Below are positions 1-6,779 of a stretch of 11,594 nucleotides of DNA, in pieces (position 1 is the stretch's first letter; every line of letters starts with the position of its first letter). Location: NCBI GenBank assembly GCA_003024985.2, contig PXIH01S0004369.1; one strand, 5' to 3'. A model generated the notes under the pieces. That model did no database searches. It worked only from the letters and a program-made list of their open reading frames with translations, and was not told the DNA's origin. A program made the translations under genes and the position numbers. Source of the stretch: Euperipatoides rowelli (lineage: Eukaryota > Onychophora > Udeonychophora > Euonychophora > Peripatopsidae).

Positions 1-187
1 AGAACTAGGGGACATAAATTTAAGTCAAGAGTTAATAGATCAAGACTATTGTTGCGCCAAAAGTTTTTTTTCCAACAGAGTTGTAGCATTTTGGAATGGT
101 TTACCAGAAAGCCTTGTAGAATCTAAGTCAGTTGAATCTTTTAAGCATAGGTTGGATGATTTTTGGGATGGTTTAGGTATTGTTTAG
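1..187 (+). pseudogene. LINE (non-LTR retrotransposon) reverse transcriptase, C-terminal remnant
   Basis: This is the last part of a LINE ORF2 polyprotein, the region after the reverse transcriptase (RT) palm that closes many CR1/Jockey-like proteins. Frame 1 starts at base 1 and reads RTRGHKFKSRVNRSRL, matching the family's TRGHxxKL block. After a run of eight T's (64-71) the similarity moves to frame 2, which reads FFSNRVVAFWNGLPES and then VESFKHRLDDFW, ending at TAG 185-187. This order (TRGH, then FSNRVVxxWNxLP, then SFKxxLDxFW) is characteristic of the family. The switch of frame at the homopolymer means the copy is broken, or that one base of the run is miscalled. The catalytic part would lie to the left of the window. 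I recognise the protein type from memory and cannot name the clade securely. Confidence 0.85.
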
Positions 188-470
188 TTTAACTTTAAGA
201 ATATAGACTTGTATTTCAATTGTTATTATTGGTTTGTTTTTATTTTGGAATAGATCGACAAATAAAGTAGTGAAGATAGCTACAGTGTAGGTCTTGATAT
301 TTTAAGTGTGGGTATGGAAGTTTATTAAGGTTGTTTGGTATTGTAATAAAAGTTTAATTGTTGATAGTTTTTTTTATTAAAATCCTCAAGATTCAATAGC
401 ATATAATAATAATAATAAAAAATAACAAAAAAAAAATAATAGAATTATATATTAAAAAATTATTAGATTA
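188..470 (+). other. Probable LINE 3' untranslated flank with (AAT)n tract
   Basis: AT-rich sequence after the LINE stop codon, with no open frame of note. An AATAAAG word lies at about 262 and AATAAAAG at about 343. From about 402 to 440 it becomes an ATA/AAT microsatellite running into an A-rich tract. CR1/L2-like LINEs often end in such simple repeats, so this could be the original 3' end, but that is inference. Confidence 0.45.
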
Positions 471-515
471 GGACCAGGGACAACCTCGTTGGACTATAGT
501 CTGTTGTTGTCTGGC
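471..515 (+). repeat. GC-richer tail motif, related sequence near 8310
   Basis: A compact, less AT-rich block reads ggaccagggacaacctcgtt, then a 10-bp perfect palindrome gactatagtc, then gttgttgtctgg. The outer words gacaac and gttgtc are complementary, so the block can fold. A similar order (caggacaaactcgttaga, then tatac, then gctg) occurs at about 8314-8352. It may be a conserved LINE or SINE tail shared by two repeats. Confidence 0.35.
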
Positions 516-1033
516 AATTTGTATTTGTATTGTACTAGGATGAGTGATTAGGGAGTAGCAAACCTTTTCAATATACATACTTTTCTACTCTTTTATTATA
601 TAGTCTAGGTAGATTTAAAAAAAAAAATTAAACTTTGGATTGCTGGTTTTGATGTGGATACAAATTTTCTTTCTTAAGACCCTCTGTCATGAACATGTTA
701 AAAGAGACACACAAAATATTTAGCCTTTTCACATAAGGTTTAATAAACTTGCATGCAATTTTTTTATACTTAAAGGTGACACACAATGATTTAAATTTTA
801 TTTTTATCATTTATTTTGAAAGATAATGACTCAAAAAAAAAAAAAGATTCCACCTTGTTAATAATAATAATAATAAAAAGTATTTTGAATATTGATCAAA
901 ATCCATTTTATAGCTTCTCATCCTTTAAACAGTAGTGTTTTCAACAGCTGGTGTGTCACTGAATTAATTTGACGTCACCGGCATAAAGTATTTGTTAAAA
1001 CCAGTGTCTAAAATAATTATCATATAGAAACAC
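516..1033. other. AT-rich intergenic stretch, no gene seen
   Basis: No coding similarity on either strand. It contains poly-A runs near 616-628 and 832-845 and a second (AAT)n tract at about 861-876. A perfect CRE octamer lies at 970-977. The minus-strand open frame at 628-810 is low-complexity Lys/Phe/Asn-rich translation of AT-rich DNA and matches nothing I know. Confidence 0.5.
970..977. promoter_or_regulatory. Perfect CRE octamer TGACGTCA
   Basis: Exact palindromic CREB/ATF site, followed directly by CCGG. I see no TATA box or open frame at a sensible distance, so it is only a candidate binding site. Two further perfect octamers lie in the window (8609-8616 and 9156-9163). Confidence 0.3.
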
Positions 1034-1260
1034 ATGAATAATAACTAAATAAGAAAAGTATATAGATTTCTAGACAACAAATGACAACCTCAATGATAGA
1101 AGTAATGGTGATCCCTTGCTGCTCTCCCAGATTGTTTACAGTGACTGAAGTCACCAGTGTAAAGGAGCAAATATGAATAATAACTAAATGATAGATGTAA
1201 TGGTGATCTCTTGCTGTTATCGCAGATTTTTAATGGGATGATGTCACTAAATAATTACAA
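1034..1260 (+). repeat. Imperfect direct duplication
   Basis: The word atgaataataactaaat occurs at 1034-1050 and again at 1173-1189 (offset 139). A longer block beginning aatgatagaagtaatggtga at 1092 and continuing through tcttgctg-like and cagatt-like words recurs from 1187 (offset 95). The first copy therefore has about 44 extra bases between the two words. Both copies are followed by a TCAC-containing word (tgaagtcac near 1146, tgatgtcac near 1239). It reads as an old tandem duplication with an indel. Confidence 0.65.
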
Positions 1261-1270
1261 GTGACATCAT
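1238..1270. repeat. 11-bp perfect inverted repeat with CRE-like arms
   Basis: Arms atgatgtcact (1238-1248) and agtgacatcat (1260-1270) are exact reverse complements around an 11-nt spacer. Each arm holds TGATGTCA/TGACATCA, the one-base CRE variant that also dominates the minisatellite at 4533-4763. No element boundary is evident. Confidence 0.6.
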
Positions 1271-1388
1271 ATAATCTTGAATTAAAGCTCCAGGATTGTT
1301 ATCGATTGTGTACACATGTTCATTCTATTTCTCAAACGTCATCTATTCAGTCAAGAAAGGAAAATTTTCATCGGGCAGATTTCACTGA

Positions 1389-1649
1389 TGTAATTACATA
1401 TTTCCTGTTTTGCACTTTTACTGCTATTTATTAATTGATGGATCAAATAATTTTAAAGTACATAAAAAAAGGAAAATATGGGCAAAAGAGTGGCTTAAGA
1501 ACAGAGATAAGTTTTCCGAGATGAATTTACTAAATGAACTTGGCTTACGTAATCCATGCAACTATAAAAATTACCTAAGAATGGACTACAAAATCTTCAA
1601 CATTCATTCTATTATGACTCAGTGTGCCTTAAACAAAATTCAAACATGA
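1389..1649 (+). pseudogene. PIF/Harbinger-type transposase, N-terminal fragment
   Basis: The frame is open from a TGA at 1386-1388 to a TGA at 1647-1649. Numbering from a TTG at 1410, residues 21-58 carry the N-terminal signature of Harbinger (DDE_Tnp_4, HARBI1-like) transposases. RKIW (21-24) and WLKNR (28-32) are followed by LLNEL (40-44) and NYLRMD (54-59), matching the family pattern R-x-x-W-V-x-P-W-L-x-x-R, then LxxEL, then FxRM. After NYLRMD the match fades (YKIFNIHSIMTQ sits where the family has a LLxxVTP-like segment), and the frame stops near the start of the usual catalytic half. The three DDE acidic residues would lie beyond the stop and are not found in the next 200 bases. No convincing ATG start is present. 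A relic, incapable of making an active transposase. Family recognition is from memory. Confidence 0.72.
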
Positions 1650-1886
1650 GATTTGCTTTTAACTTTCCATAAGCATGGATTGTTTTTGTATATTTGTATA
1701 AAAATTTTCAAAAAAATCATGTTAATTAATGAAAACATGATTATCTTGTGCCATTTTCTTGAGAGATAATGTAAGTAGACAAAAGCGCGCAACTATTAAC
1801 AAAGGCAAACTGNGCTAAAGTATAGAAAGATGCTGCCTCCGAATCCTTCCGGTTAGCGCATGCATATGGTGTTTCACATCTAGTTT

Positions 1887-2066
1887 CTTGTGTACACATG
1901 GTCAGTATTGGAGCATCATTCCTGGAATTAATTCCTGGATTTCTGACAGATCAGAAATCCATCACTCCAAAAATTACTGTCACATTCCGGGAATGAAGTC
2001 CGTACACACGATGAGGAAAGTGACGTTTTGGAGCATTCATTCCAAGAATAACCGTGTGTACGAAGC
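1887..2066. repeat. Palindrome-rich terminal block of the Harbinger-like element
   Basis: Several overlapping symmetries pack into 180 bases. ggatttctga (1937-1946) pairs with tcagaaatcc (1951-1960) across 4 nt. ggaattaattcc (1924-1935) is a perfect palindrome. cattcc and ggaatg flank one base near 1983-1995. cgtacacacg (2001-2010) pairs exactly with cgtgtgtacg (2053-2062). The word ttggagca(t)tcattcc occurs in direct orientation near 1908 and 2029. The block opens with ttgtgtacacatggtca (1888-1904), matching 16 of 17 bases of 1306-1322 at the proposed left end. The open frame across it (1888-2070) is a by-product. Such repeated subterminal words are typical transposase-binding arrangements, though no binding is shown here. 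Confidence 0.6.
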
Positions 2067-2765
2067 TTAAGATAATATATTGTAATTTATTAATTTCATA
2101 TTTTAACTTTTTATCTTATTTTTTATTTTAAACAAGTGGAATTCCTTTTTGTTTTTTAGTGATTATTTAAATAAAAATTAAAAAAAAAAATTCTACGTGA
2201 TAAAATTAAATGCTGAAAATAAAATAAGTAAAAAAATAAACAATAATAAATGTAGATGGGGTTGGCAATCTAACTGTTTACATCACTTACCATAATGATG
2301 TTTTTTTTTTTTTTTAATTTTTACTATAATAAATGCAACATTTGAAATTTAAATAATTTAACACACAAAACATTTTTTTTGGCTTGGATTTTTATTAGTT
2401 TTCAATGCATGGAAAGGAAACGTACTGTATATTTTGTAAACGCACTTGGATTTGATTTACATTAGTTAGTTTGGAAGGCAGGAAAGAGATGGATTTATTG
2501 TGTTGTCAGTAAAAAGTGAACTAAACTTGATATGATAATGAAAGCAAACTTACCAGGAAAATGTATCTTTCATGACCACATAAAAAGGGGTGAAAGAGCA
2601 TTCTCCCATTTGTTGTAACAAATGGAGAGTTTAGTGCAATTGATGAAGATGAAATCATAAAGAGCTAAAATGATACACTAAATGATATTACAACAATAAG
2701 TCAAACTAATGATATTTTTTAAAATGAGCATTAAATTTTCTGAACAGTAGTCATTATTAATAAAA
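2067..2765. other. AT-rich stretch between two elements, no gene seen
   Basis: Poly-A and poly-T runs near 2180, 2309-2324 and 2372. A short perfect hairpin, ccatttgtt (2606-2614) and aacaaatgg (2617-2625), lies in a slightly less AT-rich patch. On the + strand that patch reads a short open tail, TNGEFSAIDEDEIIKS then TAA ending near 2670. It has a TGA just upstream and no homolog I recognise, so I do not call it a gene. A splice-donor-like ggtaagt occurs on the minus strand near 2550. Confidence 0.5.
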
Positions 2766-2911
2766 CAATTCAAGTTCAATTTTATTGCACCAAAATTATT
2801 CATACAGAATAAAGTGAAGGCACATAAAAAAAAAAGAAAAATACATTAAAATATATATCAATATTTACATTACTACAACTTATAAATAGATCTCCAATTA
2901 ACAAAATCATC

Positions 2912-2951
2912 AAAATTGCCTAATGAAAGCACTCTTTCATTAGGCAATTTT
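2912..2951. repeat. 18-bp perfect hairpin at the LINE stop codon
   Basis: aaaattgcctaatgaaag (2912-2929) and ctttcattaggcaatttt (2934-2951) are exact reverse complements around a 4-nt loop (cact). The hairpin spans the last codons and stop of the LINE ORF2. LINE reverse transcriptases of several families recognise 3' stem-loops, so a role in template recognition is possible. A chance local inverted duplication in this copy is the alternative. Confidence 0.85.
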
Positions 2952-4141
2952 TTACCCCTTTTCTAAAAAATTTTAAGGATGATATGTCTTTTAAATCATG
3001 GGGTAGTGCATTAAAAAAATTTAGTCCCCTATGAGATATGGCTCCTAATCCCTTTGCTGTATTTCTATTTTGCAAGTGAAAGTCATTAGAAATTCTAGCA
3101 TCATAATTATGAAAAAAAAAAATTTTTTTTTATAGATTTTGATGTCTTTTTATAAAACAAACTATTTCTAAAATATATACAAGCTAATTGAAGTAAGTTT
3201 AAAGCCCAAAAAATTGGTCTACAATGTTCTCTGTAATCAAAACCAGATATTATTCTCAAAGCTCTTTTTTGCAGTAAGAAAATTTTTCCTATATCAGGTG
3301 AAGAACCCCAAAAAATGACACTATAAGATAACATTGATTGAAAGTATGCATAATATATTGTCAATATTGTGCTTTGGTTCACAGTTCCTCTCATCATCTT
3401 TAATGCATAGCATGCTATGTTTAATTTTGGCATTAATTCTTTTATCTGTACTTTCCGATTTAAATTAGAGTCAATCCAGATTCCTAAAAATATAGTGTGA
3501 TCAGAATACTCCATTGGTTTATTTTTTATACTAATCCCTGGTAAACTCCTGGTTTTTCTTTTTGTTAACTGAAAATTTATACAAACAGTTTTATCAAAGT
3601 TTAATAGTAAATTATTTCCTTCAATCCAATCCATTACTCTAGGAACCACACCATCTATATTTCTCTGCTGATCAATTTCATTGTCACTTACAAATAGTAA
3701 ACTTATATCATCTGCAAATAGAACAGGATTACCCTCAGTTATATTGAAAGACAAGTCATTGATGAAGATGAGGAATAATACAGGACCAAGAATTGAGCCC
3801 TGAGGGACACCTGTATTGACTATTTTCATTTCAGAGAGTATTTTCCCACTTGATTGAGTGTTACTACAGTGAATCTCAACAATTTGTTACCGACCCACTA
3901 AGTAAGATTTTAACCATTCATGACAAACACCTCTCAGACAACAATTATTTAATTTAGTTAACAATATATTACGATCCACCAGATCAAAAGCCTTTGATAA
4001 ATCAAGGAATAATCCCATAACCATATGGTGATTATCCAAGGCTAACAATGATTTTTCTATATAATTATTAAATGCGCTTGACGTAGATTTATTTATTCTA
4101 AAACCACGTAACTTATTATTTCTTGAGTCCTTTACTGTTGA
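2920..4141 (-). pseudogene. LINE reverse transcriptase (ORF2) with one stop and one frameshift
   Basis: The RT copies LINE RNA into DNA at a nicked target. On the minus strand the similarity starts at GFRINKSTSSA (from 4105), then FLDLSKAFD (4009-3983) carrying the first catalytic Asp. A TAA at 3889-3887 follows, in frame, where related proteins have Lys or Gln between GR and QIVEI. Next come TGVPQGSILGPVLF and the catalytic box FADD (3718-3707). The C-terminal part reads LLQKRALRIISG and CRPIF. At an A/T homopolymer near 3112-3130 the frame slips. In the other frame the expected C-terminus continues, HNYDARISNDFHLQN, then GLNFFNALPHDLKDI, ending at TAG 2922-2920. Both Asp motifs are intact, but the stop and slip make it a pseudogene. 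The longest uninterrupted piece is 3829-3107, 240 codons. Confidence 0.93.
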
Positions 4142-4220
4142 ATTCTTTTTGTTGTTGTTTCGTTTTAAAAATTATAACTCTGGAAGTCAAAATCCTCTTT
4201 GAATGATGATATTATTACTG

Positions 4221-4453
4221 GATCATTCTGTTTATTGGTCTTAATTTCAGAGAGTTACCAAATATTGCACTGATTAAAGTAAATGTTATTTCAACTTTGT
4301 CATTTTAGTTTTATTTGGCCAAAATAATGTATGTATTAAACATACATTATTTTGGCCAAATAAAACTAAAATGACAAAGTTGAAATAACATTTACTTTAA
4401 TCAGTGCAATATTTGGTAACTCTCTGAAATTAAGACCAATAAACAGAATGATC
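4221..4453. repeat. Perfect 114-bp inverted duplication, 5-nt spacer
   Basis: Bases 4221-4334 and 4340-4453 are exact reverse complements over all 114 positions, checked base by base, around the spacer attaa. In the opposite arm of the foldback element the words atgtatg and tcatcaaat are separated by only about 6 bases. Here they are separated by about 118. The extra DNA is thus an inverted copy of the neighbouring left arm inserted into it. Perfect identity implies a very recent event, ongoing conversion, or an assembly or library chimera. Confidence 0.95.
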
Positions 4454-4532
4454 ATCAAATCTTTTTTTTTATTTAAAACTTTTATGAAAATCTAAGTTTT
4501 ATACTAATGTTTAGCTATAGCCTAATGAATAA

Positions 4533-4763
4533 GATGTTTTGTGACATCATTAAGATGGTCTGTGACATCATTAAGATGGTCTGTGACATCATTAAGATGC
4601 TCTGTAACATCATTAAGATGTTCTGTGACATCATTAGGATGTTCTGTGACATCATTAAGATGTTCTGTGACATCATTAAGATGCTCTGTGACATCATTAA
4701 GATACTCTGTGACATCATTAAGATGCTCTGTGACATCATTAAGATGCTCTGTGACATCATTTT
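4533..4763 (+). repeat. 21-bp minisatellite, about 11 copies
   Basis: Units begin at 4533, 4554, 4575 and so on every 21 bases to 4743. All share the core ctgtgacatcattaa with few changes. Base 5 of the unit varies in runs (t, g g, c, t t t, c c c c), suggesting block amplification. Unit 4 has a TAACATCA change, and unit 11 ends in ttt instead of taa. Each of the other units contains TGACATCA, one base from a CRE. Because 21 is divisible by three and the unit lacks stops in several frames, long repeated open frames appear on both strands. These are not genes. Confidence 0.97.
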
Positions 4764-5000
4764 TACAAAAAATTGAAGCAAACACAGTCAATGCTTTGAA
4801 TTTTGTTCAACAATGATGTCACAGAGCTTTTCTTTATTTATAAACATTGGTATAAAACTTAAGTTACATTTTCTTTACTTTTGAAATGAAATTAGAAAAT
4901 TTGATGAATTAAGCATACATTTTTTAGCTAAATAAAACTAAATTGATAAAGATAAAAATAGCATTGATAATACACTTTAAATTCACTTGCGTTAAAAATT

Positions 5001-6300
5001 TTCTAAGTACAGAATTACGTAAAATGCGCATTTTAACGATAAGCTCCACATTCGACTTCAGTCTTGCTCGTTATGGTACTGTTTTATATGATTGATGAAA
5101 TAATGAGCTAAGCAACAATTGCAATGTCACAATTTTGAGTAACCTGCCATAAAGTGACCGAAAAAATGTAATGTTTTGCTGTTATTAACGTCATGTTCAA
5201 ATGCGGTAACTTGAAAGTGTAAAATTTTATGGAAAAATAATATATAAAAACTATAAACCTTCATTAAAGGTGTAGCCAACTGCTAATATTTTGTTTTTTA
5301 AATTAATAAATTAAGATGTGCAAACAGAAAAAAATTGCTAATTTTTAGACAAGTGTGCTAACCAAGTTCAAATATGGTTTCTATTTTTAAAGTTATAAAA
5401 AATTAGTTTTTTTTTTTTTTTTTAATTTTCGTCTGGATAAGCAAAAAAAAAAAAAGATTAAATAGTCTACTAATTAACAATATATGATTTAGACAAGTAA
5501 AAAAGAAGATTCCATGAATAGAGTGACATGCAGTTTATCAATAATACATCATATCCTTCAGACATCTCATGCCAATTTAAAATTTTATTTATAAGTGATA
5601 TTGTGAAACAATTTGAACATAAATACTACTGAGATTCCCAATTAAATATTAAATATTGTTTTGGTTTTTAAATTCTCTTTAATTAATAATTATCCATCAT
5701 ATTTAAAGCAAACAGATCAAATTTCTTGTAAAATTTACATTTTTTTTTTAATTTGAAACAACTCCTTTAGTTAACATATTAAAGAGTTTTTTTCATAAAA
5801 AAATATATTAATTAAATAATGTTTAACCTTTCATCTCTGGCCAATGGAAAAAAAAGTTAAAAAAGCATAGTGCTCTCCTACCTCATTCAAAGAATACTGT
5901 AATCTATATTACTATATTATTTGCAAAACAAGTACAAATAAAAAAAGGAATGGATCCAAAGAAGTAGGGATAGGATATATTAATAAACAATGGCCTATTC
6001 ATTTAGACATATTTTAACAAGTTAATTTTAGTACATTTTTGAATAAAAATGACTGAAGTGGTTAAGAAATGTTTAATTTTGTTTTCTTGTAATCTATGTC
6101 CTGTTTTGGTACATTATTAGATTTCAAACATGAGATTTATTTAGTCATATTTACTGTATGGTTGAAACTATTCAGCGTGATGTGAATAATTTTTGGATTT
6201 ACACAAGATGTTCATATAAGTTTTTATCTCATTATGAAAAAATCATTAAAGTGAGCATATTGACAACATTTTATGTTATATAATAGTCACTACATTAGGC
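5001..6300. other. AT-rich stretch, no gene or element recognised
   Basis: No open frame with coding character on either strand. Poly-T near 5407-5423 and poly-A near 5444-5456 flank a short segment. A weak 8-bp inverted pair, cgttaaaa (4990-4997) and ttttaacg (5031-5038), lies at the left edge. The rest is low-complexity AT-rich sequence without long repeats that I could see. Confidence 0.55.
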
Positions 6301-6386
6301 ATATAAAAAATCATTTAAAGAACAGTATCGGTTGCAGTGAACAATAACTCACAAAGATTTTATCTTAATAGGTGAACTAATAGGTA

Positions 6387-6400
6387 TCAACAGGTGGCGC
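6387..6400 (+). promoter_or_regulatory. CTCF-like motif
   Basis: tcaacaggtggcgc agrees with the bilaterian CTCF core CCANYAGRKGGCRS at 13 of 14 positions, the first base being T instead of C. CTCF is a zinc-finger insulator protein conserved between vertebrates and many insects, and the AGGTGGCGC core is shared. The site sits in a locally GC-richer stretch (6320-6780), unlike its surroundings. Motif evidence only. Confidence 0.35.
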
Positions 6401-6610
6401 TGCAATCACCAGAATCCAAAATACTTCCATGCAGTACAGGGCTCAATGTGTCCAATGGTTTCATGAAATCTGATTGCCAATTACTGTTTAGCGCACTTTA
6501 GAAGAGTGTAGGCTATGGATAATCACCACTTGACAGGAAACGTGGGTCCTCGCAAATAAATATGTGCCAAGGATAAAACCTATTCAGCACCAGTGTCTCA
6601 TGTCACAAAA

Positions 6611-6693
6611 ATGAAGATGAGGATAATGATTGTTGTTGTGGCTGCTTTCAAAGAACTGATGTGGTACAAACAGGGCTCGAATGAAGAGGGAAT
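6611..6693 (+). other. Possible short coding exon ending in a splice donor
   Basis: An ATG at 6611 lies in a favourable context (cacaaaaATGa, close to the arthropod CAAAATG preference). It opens a 28-codon frame, MKMRIMIVVVAAFKELMWYK then QGSNEEGM, closed by TAA at 6695-6697. The TAA lies within gtaagt (6694-6699), a consensus splice donor, so the frame could continue across an intron. The start is basic then hydrophobic but too short to call a signal peptide. A frame of this length can occur by chance in this sequence. I recognise no homolog and saw no downstream exon in matching phase. Confidence 0.15.
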
Positions 6694-6779
6694 GTAAGTG
6701 GACAGAGTCCCGCCACTTTATTTGTTGAAGTAACGGTGTCCCCTTACTTCACGCTAACTTTTAATGAACATTGTGACTG

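Larger units (their letters stand above)
1302..2066 (+). mobile_element. Probable internally deleted PIF/Harbinger-like DNA transposon
   Basis: A Harbinger-type transposase fragment lies between sequences that match as terminal inverted repeats. Left tacacatgttcattct (1311-1326) and the reverse complement of 2045-2060 agree at 13 of 16 positions. Further in, aaacgtca (1334-1341) matches the reverse complement of 2021-2028 exactly, after a 10-base length difference. TTA lies just outside both proposed ends (1299-1301 and 2067-2069), and Harbinger elements duplicate 3-bp TWA targets. TTA is frequent in such AT-rich DNA, so the target duplication alone is weak. The outermost bases match poorly, so the ends may be off by a few bases. 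Length is about 765 bp, far too short for an autonomous element, and most of the transposase is missing. Confidence 0.5.
2766..4145 (-). mobile_element. 5'-truncated LINE (CR1/Jockey-like, insect type)
   Basis: Read on the minus strand, this copy starts inside the reverse transcriptase domain at about 4141 and runs through the end of ORF2 (stop 2920-2922). It continues into a 3' UTR with AATAAA at 2786-2781 and a short TTGAA-like tail near 2770-2780, a tail style seen in some insect LINEs. ORF1 and the endonuclease are absent, as expected from 5' truncation during target-primed reverse transcription. I could not find a convincing target-site duplication, and the 5' edge is approximate because similarity fades between 4105 and 4141. 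The foldback element begins about 75 bases beyond that edge. Confidence 0.8.
4221..5000. mobile_element. Foldback/MITE-like element with minisatellite core
   Basis: Two long, diverged arms face each other around a tandem array. Inner arm words: 4494-4513 matches the reverse complement of 4841-4860 at 19 of 20 bases. The word tcatcaaat (4452-4460) equals the reverse complement of 4899-4907 exactly. The outer segment tttagttttattt near 4304-4316 is exactly complementary to 4931-4943, with related sequence on both sides (atgtatg at 4327-4333 against catacat at 4914-4920). Near the core, caatgatgtcacagagc at about 4811 is the inverse of the array unit. The arms fade near 4266 on the left and 4995 on the right. 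There is no coding capacity. It resembles a non-autonomous terminal-inverted-repeat element whose ends I could not fix. No target duplication was identified. Confidence 0.7.

Noticed and set aside
628-810. 60-codon minus frame
   Set aside because: Lys/Phe-rich translation of AT-rich DNA with no motif and no support from context.
1888-2070. 60-codon + frame
   Set aside because: It lies wholly within the palindromic transposon end and has no family similarity.
4196-4220. Target-site duplication for the 5'-truncated LINE
   Set aside because: Only a 7-bp attatta match with the 3' flank was found, which is expected by chance here.
4507-4816. Four overlapping open frames on both strands encoding seven-residue repeats
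   Set aside because: They arise because the 21-bp minisatellite unit is divisible by three and lacks stops. There is no start context, domain or non-repeat coding flank.
4990-5038. 8-bp inverted pair cgttaaaa / ttttaacg
   Set aside because: Too short and AT-rich to exceed chance in this composition.
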